Assembly (NCBI RefSeq): GCF_018362995.1
Contig: NZ_CP074372.1
Span: 2,418,001-2,482,000 of the forward strand
From: Chryseobacterium indologenes
GTDB taxonomy: Bacteria; Bacteroidota; Bacteroidia; Flavobacteriales; Weeksellaceae
DNA: 64,000 nt
Direction: 5' to 3'
The notes below the pieces were generated by a model. The model was not told the origin of the DNA, did no database searches, and worked only from the letters and a program-made list of their open reading frames with translations. The position numbers and the translations under genes were made by a program. Positions within the stretch are counted from its first letter, which is position 1; the number at the start of each line of letters is the position of its first letter. Positions 1-9,233 of this stretch are shown one piece after another.

Positions 1-1231
1 TTACTTTTAATGAGTCTATATCTTCTGTCTTGGTATTAAAGTAAGCTTCTACTTTATCACCTGTAACCTGTTTTTCACCGCTCCACAGAATCGGACTTGT
101 ATACATATGCATGATTCCATCTGTTTCATTGAAAGCAATAGAATCTGCTCTTCCCTGTGCATTGGATTTATAAATACGGGCTTTTTTAAAGGCTCTGAGA
201 TAGCTTTTCTTTACTTTAATATCCAATGAATCCGGTTTTTGATAAGAGATAATTTTTTCTGCAGCAAAATAAATGGAATCTTTTTCCATCACTTTTACGG
301 CATAAGGGTTTTTCGTCATCATTGCAGAATCTTTTTTCTCAAAAATCTCTCCATACCCTCCTTTTATATATCTTCTTTCTTTTGGATCATCAAGGGTTAC
401 ATTTCCTGTTGCCTTACCAAATCCGGAAATCTGATTGTAGTACATATCATCACCGGTAAGGATTTTCTCATTATAAAAGATCCTGGAGTTTTTGGTTAGA
501 TAAGCCTCCTTGGAATCCATTTTATAGGTTCCTCTTTCAGTATAGATTCTGTTTCGGGGATTGGTTTTGCTGGTAATGGTTGTAGGACCATTAAAATCTG
601 CAATTTTAGTATTCTGATTCTGCTTGATGTTGGGACCATCTATAATATACTGAGGTGTTTCGATCTTTACATTTCCGGTAAGATCAACAACTCTTGTATT
701 GAGGAAGTAAGTTCCCACTTTGGCATAGGTTACATTCTGACCATCAGAAATAGTTCCTCCTGTATTAAAATAAGCCTGGTTAGCCAGTCTGTCGTAATAC
801 AGAATATCTGTCTTTATGGTTTGTTTAGGGTCGGTTAAGACCACGTTTTTTCTGGCAACACCTTTTTGGGTATTGGCATCGTATTCCATTTCTCCTGCTG
901 TAATTACTGAGCCATCTGTATTTTGAAGCCTTGTATTACCTATTGCTTTTACAAAGTTTTCTTCATTATACAGGACAACTTCATCTGCGGTAAGAATGGA
1001 GCCCTGATGTTCAATCTGAACATGACCGGTAAAATACTGGTTTCCGTCGTACTTTTCAGGGTCTTTCTTGATCTCGTCCGCATGGATGATCTTTACTTTA
1101 TCTTCAGGTCTCATCTGTTTGGGCTGAGCCGGTGAAGGAGCCTGCAAATAAGGATCTCTCTTCACAGGAGTTTTATCCTGCGCAAAGTTGAGCGTAGAAA
1201 TAAAGATTAGCAGAAAAAGGATTATTCTCAT
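1..1231 (-). CDS. OstA-like protein (LptA/LptD N-terminal-type), C-terminus cut by window edge
   Basis: The frame opens at an ATG at 1231 and stays open to base 1, so about 410 residues are visible and the C-terminus lies outside the window. It starts with a signal peptide (MRIILFLLIFISTLNFAQ). Repeated beta-rich units follow of the kind 'adds/removes a layer' (GNVKIETPQYIIDG, GKATGNVTLDD), typical of the OstA/LptA beta-jellyroll that binds lipopolysaccharide in the periplasm. Flavobacteria usually carry such an OstA-like protein in place of classical LptA. It begins only 3 bases after the Fur-family stop codon, so the two are probably co-transcribed. Family placement is by motif reading; a role in LPS transport is inferred. 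Confidence 0.75.
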   Translation of the reverse strand, partial: MRIILFLLIFISTLNFAQDKTPVKRDPYLQAPSPAQPKQMRPEDKVKIIHADEIKKDPEKYDGNQYFTGHVQIEHQGSILTADEVVLYNEENFVKAIGNTRLQNTDGSVITAGEMEYDANTQKGVARKNVVLTDPKQTIKTDILYYDRLANQAYFNTGGTISDGQNVTYAKVGTYFLNTRVVDLTGNVKIETPQYIIDGPNIKQNQNTKIADFNGPTTITSKTNPRNRIYTERGTYKMDSKEAYLTKNSRIFYNEKILTGDDMYYNQISGFGKATGNVTLDDPKERRYIKGGYGEIFEKKDSAMMTKNPYAVKVMEKDSIYFAAEKIISYQKPDSLDIKVKKSYLRAFKKARIYKSNAQGRADSIAFNETDGIMHMYTSPILWSGEKQVTGDKVEAYFNTKTEDIDSLKV

Positions 1232-1234
1232 TAA

Positions 1235-1708
1235 TTAGTCATTCTTAGTGCCATAGAAATATAGCGAATGAGAATCAATTTTTACGCCAAATGCTTCTTC
1301 AATGGCTTCTTTGATTCCTTGGATTCTTGGGTCGCAGAATTCAATAATTTCTTCAATCTCTTTATCAGAGTCTTTTTTGTAGATCACCAGGTGGTCATGC
1401 TGTTTGTCAAAATAAGACTTCTCATAAGATGAAGAGGTCAATGTCTTTTCTCCGAACTGATGCTTACGGATCAAACCTGCATCAAGGAAAATCTCAATAG
1501 TGTTGTAAATCGTTGCTTTGGAAACATGATATTTCTTCTGCATCATCAGAAGATACAGATCATCAACGTTGAAGTGATGATCCATATTATAAATCTCTTC
1601 TAATATCGTATATCTTTCAGGTGTGTTTCTGAACCCTTTTTCTAATAAGTAGTTTCTCAAAACATCCTTGATCAAAGCTATATTTTTTTCTTTTTGTACT
1701 GTATCCAT
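1235..1708 (-). CDS. Fur-family transcriptional regulator
   Basis: This 157-residue protein has the Fur layout: an N-terminal winged helix (GFRNTPERYTILEEIY, then VSKATIYNTIEIFLDAGLI for the recognition region) and a C-terminal dimerisation and metal domain with the HDHLV signature. The hinge His pair (HH at about residues 44-45) is present. The C-terminal CxxC zinc pairs of classical Fur are not seen; only a single Cys (EFCDP) is left. The exact metal (iron, zinc or peroxide sensing) cannot be read from sequence. It lies 66 bases downstream of kup and 3 bases upstream of the OstA-like gene, all on the minus strand. Confidence 0.88.
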   Translation of the reverse strand: MDTVQKEKNIALIKDVLRNYLLEKGFRNTPERYTILEEIYNMDHHFNVDDLYLLMMQKKYHVSKATIYNTIEIFLDAGLIRKHQFGEKTLTSSSYEKSYFDKQHDHLVIYKKDSDKEIEEIIEFCDPRIQGIKEAIEEAFGVKIDSHSLYFYGTKND

Positions 1709-1774
1709 TAAAAAAATTATCTACAAATTTATTGAATTTTATTTAAATAGATAGTATGGTTCAACGCCAGAAGA

Positions 1775-3769
1775 CTAAGAGTTGTGACGGAAGTACCCCG
1801 ACTGCTCAATCTTATTATCATAAACCGTAAGTTCTGTAATAGGTGCAGATTCTACTTCAACGTTATGAGAAGATACTCCCCAGGCCTTAAAGTCATCACT
1901 TCCGATATACTTCACAAAGTTATAAATGTTAAGAATAATCTTTTGCTTAACAGTTAAAAGGATATCGTTGATATAAGTATTATCTATGATTACATATTTA
2001 AGATCCGGCGGTATTTCATGAGATCTTAAAGAAGGGTGGCTGCTTCTTGAAGGAATGGTTCCGTCAGCCATTAAATCTTTAAGAACCATATTGAAATAGT
2101 CATTGATTCTTCGGTCTACTTTAAATCCTAAAAGGAAGTTGATTTTATAAACTGTTCCCGGAAGAATTTCATCAACCGTATATTTGAAAGTATATGGATC
2201 TTCCTGGTTTACAATACTCAGGATAAAATAATGATCTGCTCTTTTCGGCTGTTTTTTGATGATGGAATAGATAATTTTTGATTCTACTTCATCATTTCTT
2301 TTTGCTCTGCTCAGGTAAGCCAAGTTGGTAGCATATTTCGGAATGGTTTCATCCAGTTTCATGTCTTTAAGGATAGACACATATTTTTCTATTTTCACAA
2401 ACTGGATAAATCTTGTTTTAATCAATCGTCCGTTATACCATGCATACATAGAAAGCCCGATAGAACCAGCTAAAACCACTGTAATCCATCCTCCTTCCAT
2501 GAATTTGATGATGTTGGCACTGAAGAAACCTAGTTCAATAGCCATATAAACAAACGCAAAGAATAAAATCAATATTTTGCTCACTCTTTGTTTCAATAGC
2601 CAGAACACGAGCAGAATTGTTGTCATCAGCATCGTCACTGTAATGGAAAGTCCATAAGCGGCTTCCATTTTTCCGGATTCCCTGAAATGCAGAACGACAA
2701 TGATACACAGAATAAGAAGTCCCCAGTTGATTCTTGGGATATACATCTGTCCTTTAACTCCGGAAGGGTAATCAATTTTTTGATTGGGCCACAGGTTAAG
2801 AGACATTGCTTCTGAGAAGATGGTGAAAGAACCTGTAATCAATGCCTGGCTGGCAATAATTGCAGCAGCTGTTGCCAAAATTACTCCCGGAATGATCATC
2901 CATTCTTCCATAATTCCAAAGAACGGGTTTACTACGGAGAATCCAGGTTTGTTGTAATTAGTCAAAAGCCATGCTCCCTGTCCAAGATAGTTTAGAATAA
3001 GCATGATTTTTACAAATCCCCAGCTTACTCTGATATTTTTTGCACCGCAGTGTCCTAAGTCTGAATAAAGTGCTTCTGCTCCCGTTGTACAAAGGAAAAC
3101 AGCTCCTAAAATAACGATAGCACTTGGTGAGTTGACAATAAGCTTGTAAGCATAGTAAGGATTGAAAGATCTTAGGATCTCAAAATTCTCACTTAAATGC
3201 ATAACTCCCAAACCTCCTAATACCAGGAACCATACAACCATTACAGGGCCAAAAAACTTCCCGATAAAGCTGGTCCCGAATTGCTGTACCACAAAAATTA
3301 CAATCAGAATTCCAATCGTGATAGGAACAACAGGGGTGTGAGGGTTATAAATTTCAAGACCTTCAATCGCCGACATTACGGTAAGTGATGGCGTAATGAC
3401 CCCGTCTGCAATAAGAGCGGCGGCTCCTACAATGGCAATGAGATACAGCCATCCTTTCTTAAGGTTTCTTACTAATGAAAACAAAGCCAGAATACCTCCT
3501 TCACCTTTATTATCTGCTCTTAGAGCAATGATCACGTATTTTATCGTGGTCTGCAGGGTAAGCGTCCAAATAATACAGGAAAGAGCTCCCTCTATGTATT
3601 CATTGAAAGGCATATTGCTACTCCCTGACCTTGCATTCACAATTGCTTTCATTACGTAAAGCGGAGAGGTCCCAATATCTCCAAAAACAATTCCTAGAGA
3701 CACTAAAACTCCTATAAAGGAAAGTTTCTTTATATCGAAGTGGTAACCATCTTCTGTAACTTCTGCCAT
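1775..3769 (-). CDS. kup: KUP/HAK/KT-family potassium uptake protein
   Basis: This 664-residue membrane protein opens with the family signature (LGIVFGDIGTSPLYVMKA) and has about twelve hydrophobic segments over residues 15-460. Another conserved stretch is GADALYSD-like (CTTGAEALYSDLGHCG). A cytoplasmic C-terminal domain of about 200 residues follows. It would import K+ by proton symport at the inner membrane. Length and motif order match bacterial Kup, and the start follows a typical AT-rich leader. No regulatory element such as a c-di-AMP riboswitch was recognised upstream. Confidence 0.95.
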   Translation of the reverse strand: MAEVTEDGYHFDIKKLSFIGVLVSLGIVFGDIGTSPLYVMKAIVNARSGSSNMPFNEYIEGALSCIIWTLTLQTTIKYVIIALRADNKGEGGILALFSLVRNLKKGWLYLIAIVGAAALIADGVITPSLTVMSAIEGLEIYNPHTPVVPITIGILIVIFVVQQFGTSFIGKFFGPVMVVWFLVLGGLGVMHLSENFEILRSFNPYYAYKLIVNSPSAIVILGAVFLCTTGAEALYSDLGHCGAKNIRVSWGFVKIMLILNYLGQGAWLLTNYNKPGFSVVNPFFGIMEEWMIIPGVILATAAAIIASQALITGSFTIFSEAMSLNLWPNQKIDYPSGVKGQMYIPRINWGLLILCIIVVLHFRESGKMEAAYGLSITVTMLMTTILLVFWLLKQRVSKILILFFAFVYMAIELGFFSANIIKFMEGGWITVVLAGSIGLSMYAWYNGRLIKTRFIQFVKIEKYVSILKDMKLDETIPKYATNLAYLSRAKRNDEVESKIIYSIIKKQPKRADHYFILSIVNQEDPYTFKYTVDEILPGTVYKINFLLGFKVDRRINDYFNMVLKDLMADGTIPSRSSHPSLRSHEIPPDLKYVIIDNTYINDILLTVKQKIILNIYNFVKYIGSDDFKAWGVSSHNVEVESAPITELTVYDNKIEQSGYFRHNS

Positions 3770-3850
3770 ATCAGCTTAATTTATTTTAAAGGCGCAAATT
3801 TATACTAATTTTATGACGTCAAGAATTTTTCTTCATGAATATAATAAATG

Positions 3851-3875
3851 AAAAAACTTCCTTTCGGAAGTTTTT
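3851..3875 (-). terminator. Rho-independent terminator after pdhB
   Basis: Inverted repeat AACTTCC / GGAAGTT around a short TTTC loop, flanked by A and T runs so that it could work in both directions. It sits just after the pyruvate dehydrogenase beta stop codon. Confidence 0.8.
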
Positions 3876-3883
3876 CTCTATAA

Positions 3884-4864
3884 CTATTTTACGTACATCG
3901 CTTTTTTAATTTCCTCTTTTACTTTTTCAAGTTTAGGGAACCATTCTGCAAATAATGCTGCAGAGTAAGGTGCAGGTGCATCAGGAGTTGTAATTCTCTT
4001 GATAGGAGCATCTAAATAGTCGAATGCTTTTTGCTGTACCATATAAGTAATTTCAGAAGATATAGACGCAAATGGCCAAGCCTCTTCCAAAATAACCAAT
4101 CTGTTTGTTTTCTTCACTGATGCCAGAATAGTATCAAAATCAAGAGGACGAACTGTTCTAAGGTCAATAACTTCTACAGAGATTCCTTCTTTAGCCATAT
4201 CTTCAGCAGCCTGTAAAGCCAGCTTCATGATTTTACCAAAAGAAACCAAAGTAACGTCTGTACCTTCTCTCTTGATATCTGCTTTTCCTAATGGTAAGTA
4301 GTATTCTTCTTCAGGAATTTCCATTTTATCTCCATACATCTGCTCAGATTCCATGAAAATAACCGGATCATTATCCTGAATTGCTGTTTTCAACAACCCT
4401 TTCGCATCGTAAGGATTTGAAGGAACCACTACTTTAAGGCCAGGAATGTTGGCAAACCAGTTCTCAAAAGCCTGAGAATGGGTAGCTCCCAATTGTCCTG
4501 CAGAAGCTGTAGGTCCACGGAAAACAATCGGACAGTTCCATTGACCACCACTCATCTGGCGGATTTTTGCAGCATTATTGATAATCTGATCAATTCCTAC
4601 CAATGAGAAATTGAAGGTCATATACTCTACAATTGGTCTGTTACCATTCATCGCAGCACCAACAGCAATTCCCGTAAAACCAAGTTCTGCAATTGGGGTA
4701 TCGATTACTCTTTTAGGACCAAACTCATCCAGCATTCCTTTTGAAGCTTTATAAGCACCATTGTATTCTGCAACTTCCTCCCCCATTAAAAAGATGGATT
4801 CGTCTTTACGCATTTCCTCGCTCATTGCCTGTGCAATTACCTCACGAAAAGTATATTCTGCCAT
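3884..4864 (-). CDS. pdhB: Pyruvate dehydrogenase E1 component, beta subunit
   Basis: This 326-residue protein has the transketolase pyrimidine-binding domain (FREVIAQAMSEEM, FLMGEEVAEYNGAYKASKGM, RVIDTPIAELGFTGIAVGAA) and the C-terminal transketolase domain (VTLVSFGKIMKLALQAAE, EVIDLRTVRPLD). With the alpha subunit it decarboxylates pyruvate using thiamine diphosphate. No alpha subunit gene adjoins it here, so E1 alpha must be encoded elsewhere. A branched-chain 2-oxoacid E1 beta is the main alternative, but the sequence reads closest to PdhB. It appears monocistronic, with a terminator right behind it. Confidence 0.9.
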   Translation of the reverse strand: MAEYTFREVIAQAMSEEMRKDESIFLMGEEVAEYNGAYKASKGMLDEFGPKRVIDTPIAELGFTGIAVGAAMNGNRPIVEYMTFNFSLVGIDQIINNAAKIRQMSGGQWNCPIVFRGPTASAGQLGATHSQAFENWFANIPGLKVVVPSNPYDAKGLLKTAIQDNDPVIFMESEQMYGDKMEIPEEEYYLPLGKADIKREGTDVTLVSFGKIMKLALQAAEDMAKEGISVEVIDLRTVRPLDFDTILASVKKTNRLVILEEAWPFASISSEITYMVQQKAFDYLDAPIKRITTPDAPAPYSAALFAEWFPKLEKVKEEIKKAMYVK

Positions 4865-4920
4865 ATTTATTCGAAAAATTTAGACTACAAAAATAGTGAT
4901 TTTTTATTATACACATCATA

Positions 4921-4953
4921 AAAAGACTCTTCATTTAAGCGAGAAGTCTTTTT
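4921..4953 (-). terminator. Second hairpin terminator in the pdhB / DUF2147 gap
   Basis: Stem AAAAGACT / AGTCTTTT with an inner extension containing one mismatch. It ends in a T run on both strands. It may back up the hairpin at 5045-5072 for the DUF2147 transcript. Confidence 0.55.
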
Positions 4954-5044
4954 ATTAATTTTATTTAAAACTGATTTTTCTCCTGTAGACTCAGTTCTTT
5001 GTAATTTTTTAGAAGGTACTGAAGAAATTCCTATCTATACAAAA

Positions 5045-5072
5045 AATGACACCTCATTTCTGAAATGTCATT
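5045..5072 (-). terminator. Terminator after DUF2147 gene
   Basis: Stem AATGACA / TGTCATT, followed on the minus strand by a run of T. It lies about 20 bases after the DUF2147 stop codon. Confidence 0.65.
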
Positions 5073-5094
5073 TAAAATTCTATTTAAACTTAAA

Positions 5095-5514
5095 TTAATT
5101 CATTTTTTCCCAAACCTGGGTTCTTCCTAATAGAGATAATCCTAAGTAACCTCTTACGTTCAGCTTATCTCCGCTTCTTGTAATGGTACACTTGTAAGTT
5201 TTCCCCGTTTTAGGGTCTGTAATTGTTCCTCCGGTAAACTCATCACCGTCTTTTTTCAATCCTCTGATGATCTCCAATCCTACAATTGGCTTCCCCTTTC
5301 TGTCATCTTTACAAAGTGTACAGTTGGGATCAGCTGGTTTTATTAATAACTGAGAAACTTTCCCATAATATTTCCCGTCTGACTTTTTGAATACTTCAAC
5401 AATAGATTTTGCCTGTTTTGTCTCATCATCTATTGTTTTCCACTTGCCTTCTATCTGTGCAAATGTAAGTACACCACATAGAGAAAGCGCGAACGTTAAC
5501 AATATTTTTTTCAT
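5095..5514 (-). CDS. Secreted DUF2147-type protein
   Basis: This 139-residue protein has a signal peptide (MKKILLTFALSLCGVLTFAQ) followed by a lipocalin-like beta fold with the DUF2147 signatures IEGKWKTIDDETKQ, a CxxC pair (CTLCKDD) and GGTITDPKTGKTYKCTI. DUF2147 proteins are small periplasmic or surface proteins with no established reaction. It stands alone between terminators and the LTA-synthase-like gene. The start is set by the signal peptide. Confidence 0.85.
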   Translation of the reverse strand: MKKILLTFALSLCGVLTFAQIEGKWKTIDDETKQAKSIVEVFKKSDGKYYGKVSQLLIKPADPNCTLCKDDRKGKPIVGLEIIRGLKKDGDEFTGGTITDPKTGKTYKCTITRSGDKLNVRGYLGLSLLGRTQVWEKMN

Positions 5515-5660
5515 ATTTCTTATAGTTTTAATTTTAATACAATATTCTTATCTACGTATTGTTAAAAATATAAATTAATTTTCAACGAACAAAAACTTTT
5601 ATTATACAAAGCATAAAGAGATAAAGAAAAGCAGAAAAACCCGTCCCCAGCTAACCGTTT

Positions 5661-7589
5661 TTAATAAAGCTTCCTGTTAATCACTCTATCCATATAGTCC
5701 TGATACCATGCTTTTGCGGTTTTCTTCCCCTGCTCTACTTCAGCATTTTTAGCCTCATTGAGTATATTTTTTTCAAGACTCAGGTCAGATTTATCATACA
5801 CACCGATAATTTCTTTTCCGTCAAAGCGATAAATGTAATTCCCGATCATAAACTGATCCGTACTTCCATCTGAATTTACAACGATAAAAGGATACTTTTT
5901 TTCACTTACCAGACTTCTTCCCCAGCTTCTGATAGGTTTGTTATACCCGATAAGATCAGCCAATGTAGGATATATGTCTGCCTGTTGTGCGATCTCCTGG
6001 CTTACACCTTTCAACTGATAAGCAGGATTCGGAGAATAGAAAACCAATGGAACGGCATAACGGTTCATCGCTCTTTCGTACTCCGGATAATACACCTGAT
6101 TGGTATGATCTCCGGTGAAAACAAAGATGGTATTGTTATACCAAGGCTGCTTTTTAGCCGTTTCAAAATATTGTTTAATGGCATAATCCGTATACTGTAT
6201 CGGCTCATGGATTTCAATCTTTCCTTTTTTAAATTTACCGTTATATTTTTCAGGAATTTTAAAAGGGTGATGTGATGATGCCGTAAATACGGTAGTCATA
6301 AAAGGTTGCTTCTTTCCTACATTCTTAGCAAAATACTGAAGGAAAGGTTCATCCCATATGGCCCACATTCCATCGAAATCTTCATCATGGTTGTATTCTG
6401 TTTTTCCGAAATAGTGTTTAAAGCCTAAAATATTTCCAAATCCAAGGAAGCCCATGGAACCATTCGGGGCCCCGTGATAAAAAGAAGTATCATATCCAAG
6501 ATCATTACAAACAGACACAATAGACTGAATTTTCTGGTTGGAATAAGGTGATCCAGTAAATGCATCCGTAAGACTCGGAATTCCGGCCAATACGCTGCTC
6601 ATCCCATGAATTGACTGTCTTCCATTCGCAAAAGTATTGGGGAATATCAAACTCTGGCCAGCCAGGCTGTCCATAAACGGAGTGTAAGAAACGTAATCTT
6701 TAATATTTTTATCTTTATTGAACGCTCCGGAATATTCTCTTCCAAAAGATTCTACAATGAAAATAACAATATTGGGACGGTTATCCACTTTTCTGTCATA
6801 TACTTTATAAGGCTGTACATTTTCTTCAATATATTTTTCATCTACGAAATGAACTTCCTTAAAATTATTGGTATTTAAAGTCCTGAAAAAGGAAAATGTA
6901 CTGTTGAGCACCATATTTCCCTGCAGTGGATTGGTAACAAAACGGGTAGCATCTACCATATTAATAGGCCTTGTACTGTGTTTGAAATCTCCTCTTATTC
7001 CTCCTACAACCAATACCGCAGTGATACACAACGTAACAATGGAAGTAATAAAATAAGGAACTAATTTCAAAGGCTTCGCCTCCTCCACTTTTACTCTTTT
7101 GTAAAGGAAAACCCACAATCCCATTAAAACAATAAACCAAATCAGCACAAAAGGATGCTCTCCCACAGAGATCATCAGCGTTTGAGAGACGTTGGACTCA
7201 TGTTCAGCCACCTGAAATACGGCAGAGGTAAGCCTTGCCTGTGCAAATTTATAGTAAATAAAATCCCCGAAATTCATCGCATAAGCGATCCCGTTCGTGA
7301 TAAAATACAGCCAGAAAAGTATTTTCTGAAAGATTTTTTTTGTATTAATCACCAAAGGCAATAAACTAAGAAGTATAAATAATGCATTGACGTATAAAAT
7401 AGCAGTGGTATCGAAAGCTGTACCATGGAAGGCCAGCTTTATGTATTCTGAAACAGAGTCAACTTTAATCAGATCTTTATTAAAATACCAGAATAAAAGC
7501 CTGGCAATCTGATAAAAAACATAGGCTAAAAAAATCCTGTAAACTAATGCCAGAACTTCCTGTTTTCTAAATCCTTTTAAAAATTTCAT
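5661..7589 (-). CDS. LTA synthase-family membrane sulfatase/phosphotransferase
   Basis: This 642-residue protein has five predicted membrane helices in the first 215 residues and then a large extracytoplasmic alkaline-phosphatase-fold domain. Visible motifs are NIVIFIVESFGREYSG (metal-site start), FPNTFANGRQSIHGM (nucleophile region, Ser or Thr), WAIWDEPFL, TVFTASSHHPF and FVFTGDHTNQ (metal-binding Asp-His). In Gram-negative bacteria such proteins move phosphoethanolamine or phosphoglycerol onto envelope glycans or lipids rather than making lipoteichoic acid. The substrate cannot be read here. It is divergent from pssA, a phospholipid gene, which is suggestive only. Confidence 0.88.
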   Translation of the reverse strand: MKFLKGFRKQEVLALVYRIFLAYVFYQIARLLFWYFNKDLIKVDSVSEYIKLAFHGTAFDTTAILYVNALFILLSLLPLVINTKKIFQKILFWLYFITNGIAYAMNFGDFIYYKFAQARLTSAVFQVAEHESNVSQTLMISVGEHPFVLIWFIVLMGLWVFLYKRVKVEEAKPLKLVPYFITSIVTLCITAVLVVGGIRGDFKHSTRPINMVDATRFVTNPLQGNMVLNSTFSFFRTLNTNNFKEVHFVDEKYIEENVQPYKVYDRKVDNRPNIVIFIVESFGREYSGAFNKDKNIKDYVSYTPFMDSLAGQSLIFPNTFANGRQSIHGMSSVLAGIPSLTDAFTGSPYSNQKIQSIVSVCNDLGYDTSFYHGAPNGSMGFLGFGNILGFKHYFGKTEYNHDEDFDGMWAIWDEPFLQYFAKNVGKKQPFMTTVFTASSHHPFKIPEKYNGKFKKGKIEIHEPIQYTDYAIKQYFETAKKQPWYNNTIFVFTGDHTNQVYYPEYERAMNRYAVPLVFYSPNPAYQLKGVSQEIAQQADIYPTLADLIGYNKPIRSWGRSLVSEKKYPFIVVNSDGSTDQFMIGNYIYRFDGKEIIGVYDKSDLSLEKNILNEAKNAEVEQGKKTAKAWYQDYMDRVINRKLY

Positions 7590-7640
7590 GGGGCAAATTT
7601 ACATCAAAATCACTTTAATGCATTTTTTAGTGCAGATTAT

Positions 7641-7673
7641 TTTGAGTTAGAATTTTTAAAAACTGTAATTTTG
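7641..7673 (+). promoter_or_regulatory. Bacteroidota-type promoter for pssA
   Basis: TTTG at 7641-7644, a 21-base spacer and TAATTTTG at 7666-7673 match the TTTG / TAnnTTTG consensus. Transcription would begin close to the ATG at 7679, implying a very short or absent leader. Confidence 0.6.
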
Positions 7674-7678
7674 TGGTT

Positions 7679-8392
7679 ATGAATTTTATAAAGAATAATC
7701 TGGCCAACGCCTTAACCCTGGCTAACTTATTTGCAGGCTGTGTAGGAGCAATACATCTAATTTTAGGAGATTATCAGACTACGGCAATCTGTCTTATTCT
7801 CTCTGCTATTTTCGATTTTTTCGACGGCTTTGTAGCCAGAGCTTTAAAATCAAATTCCAATCTGGGACTTCAGCTGGATTCTCTTGCGGATATGGTAAGC
7901 TTTGGTGTCATTCCGGGACTTACTATGTATAAAGCTCTTGAACCGTTTGGTGCTGAGCTTCTTGGGATTCACTTTCCGTTTGAAATTAAATATCTCGGAT
8001 TGATCGTTACGGTGTTTTCCTGCCTGAGACTTGCTATCTTTAACCTTGATGAAGAGCAGCGTTATTATTTCAAAGGATTGAATACGCCAACCAACACTGT
8101 TTTATTGTTTGGTCTTTATTATGCTTTTAAAGAAACCGGAACTTTTAGCTTTTTGTTCGATAATGAACTCTTGCTGATCTTGCTGACGCTTCTTACGTCA
8201 TGGTTTCTGATCAGCCCGATAAAGATGATGGCTATGAAATTCAAATCCAAACAATTAAAAGACAATTATCCTAAAGTTGTATTACTGGTAGGAGGTATTG
8301 CTATTCTTGCCCTATTTCAGGTGGTAGGAATTCCGATGCTTGTTATTTATTATATATTGGTGTCTCTTGTTTTTCAGAGACAGTTAAAATAG
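7679..8392 (+). CDS. pssA: CDP-diacylglycerol--serine O-phosphatidyltransferase
   Basis: This integral membrane enzyme of about 237 residues carries the CDP-alcohol phosphotransferase signature, read as DFFDGFVARA then LGLQLDSLADMVSFG at roughly residues 45-75. All the conserved Asp, Gly and Arg are present. It transfers phosphatidyl from CDP-diacylglycerol to serine, the first step to phosphatidylethanolamine. A GTG six bases upstream could extend it by two codons. I chose the ATG at 7679 because the GTG overlaps the -7 promoter element. Confidence 0.92.
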   Translation: MNFIKNNLANALTLANLFAGCVGAIHLILGDYQTTAICLILSAIFDFFDGFVARALKSNSNLGLQLDSLADMVSFGVIPGLTMYKALEPFGAELLGIHFPFEIKYLGLIVTVFSCLRLAIFNLDEEQRYYFKGLNTPTNTVLLFGLYYAFKETGTFSFLFDNELLLILLTLLTSWFLISPIKMMAMKFKSKQLKDNYPKVVLLVGGIAILALFQVVGIPMLVIYYILVSLVFQRQLK

Positions 8393-8457
8393 AAATTAAA
8401 GAATTTACATAAGGTTTTATCATCTTATTTTAAGTAAAACACATTTTCAAATTATTA

Positions 8458-9231
8458 ATGATCAACATGAATTTAAAACTCTATAAACCACTTTGTATTT
8501 TTGACCTTGAAACAACAGGAACCAACATCGGAAAAGACAGAATTGTTGAAATCTGCATCTTAAAAGTAAATCCTGATGCTTCCAGAGAAAGCAAAACATG
8601 GCGTGTCAACCCGGAAATGCTTATTCCTAAAGAAAGCAGTGAGATCCACGGAATTTATGATGAGGATGTAAAAGATGCACCTACCTTCAGAGATATTGCT
8701 TCTAAAATTATGGAAATGATTACCGGAAGTGATCTTGGAGGATTTAATTCCAACAGATTTGATGTTCCGCTTTTGGCTGAAGAGCTTTTAAGAGTAGGAA
8801 TGGATTTTGATCTGAGTAAATTCAGATTGGTAGATGCACAGACTATTTTCCATAAGAAAGAACCTAGAAATTTAGGAGCGGCTTACCAGTTTTACTGCGG
8901 TAAAACACTGGAAAACGCCCATTCTGCAGAGGCTGATGTAATGGCAACCTTTGAGGTTCTGGATGCACAAGTAGGAAAATATGATGATATCCCGAATGAA
9001 ATTGCGCCATTAAGTGAATTTACATTCCATAATAAGAATGCAGATCTTGCCGGATTTATCGGATATAATGAAAAAATGGAAGAAGTTTTCAACTTTGGAA
9101 AATATAAAGGCCAGGGTGTGAAAGCAGTGTTTCAAAAAGATTTAGGATATTTCGGATGGCTTCAGAATGCTGACTTTCCGTTGTATACGAAGAAAATTTT
9201 CACAAAAATTCAACTCTCAAGCAGATTTTAA
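8458..9231 (+). CDS. DnaQ-like 3'-5' exonuclease
   Basis: This 257-residue protein has the DEDD exonuclease motifs: FDLETTGTNIGKDRIVEI (ExoI), GFNSNRFDVPLLAEEL (ExoII) and HSAEADVMATFEV (ExoIII, with His and Asp, DEDDh type). It resembles the stand-alone epsilon-like exonucleases of Bacteroidota, with a C-terminal region (NFGKYKGQGVKAVF) also found in such proteins. Start choice between 8458 and the Met at 8467 is open. It is followed after 2 bases by the DUF2007 gene, so they are likely co-transcribed. Confidence 0.88.
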   Translation: MINMNLKLYKPLCIFDLETTGTNIGKDRIVEICILKVNPDASRESKTWRVNPEMLIPKESSEIHGIYDEDVKDAPTFRDIASKIMEMITGSDLGGFNSNRFDVPLLAEELLRVGMDFDLSKFRLVDAQTIFHKKEPRNLGAAYQFYCGKTLENAHSAEADVMATFEVLDAQVGKYDDIPNEIAPLSEFTFHNKNADLAGFIGYNEKMEEVFNFGKYKGQGVKAVFQKDLGYFGWLQNADFPLYTKKIFTKIQLSSRF

Positions 9232-9233
9232 AT

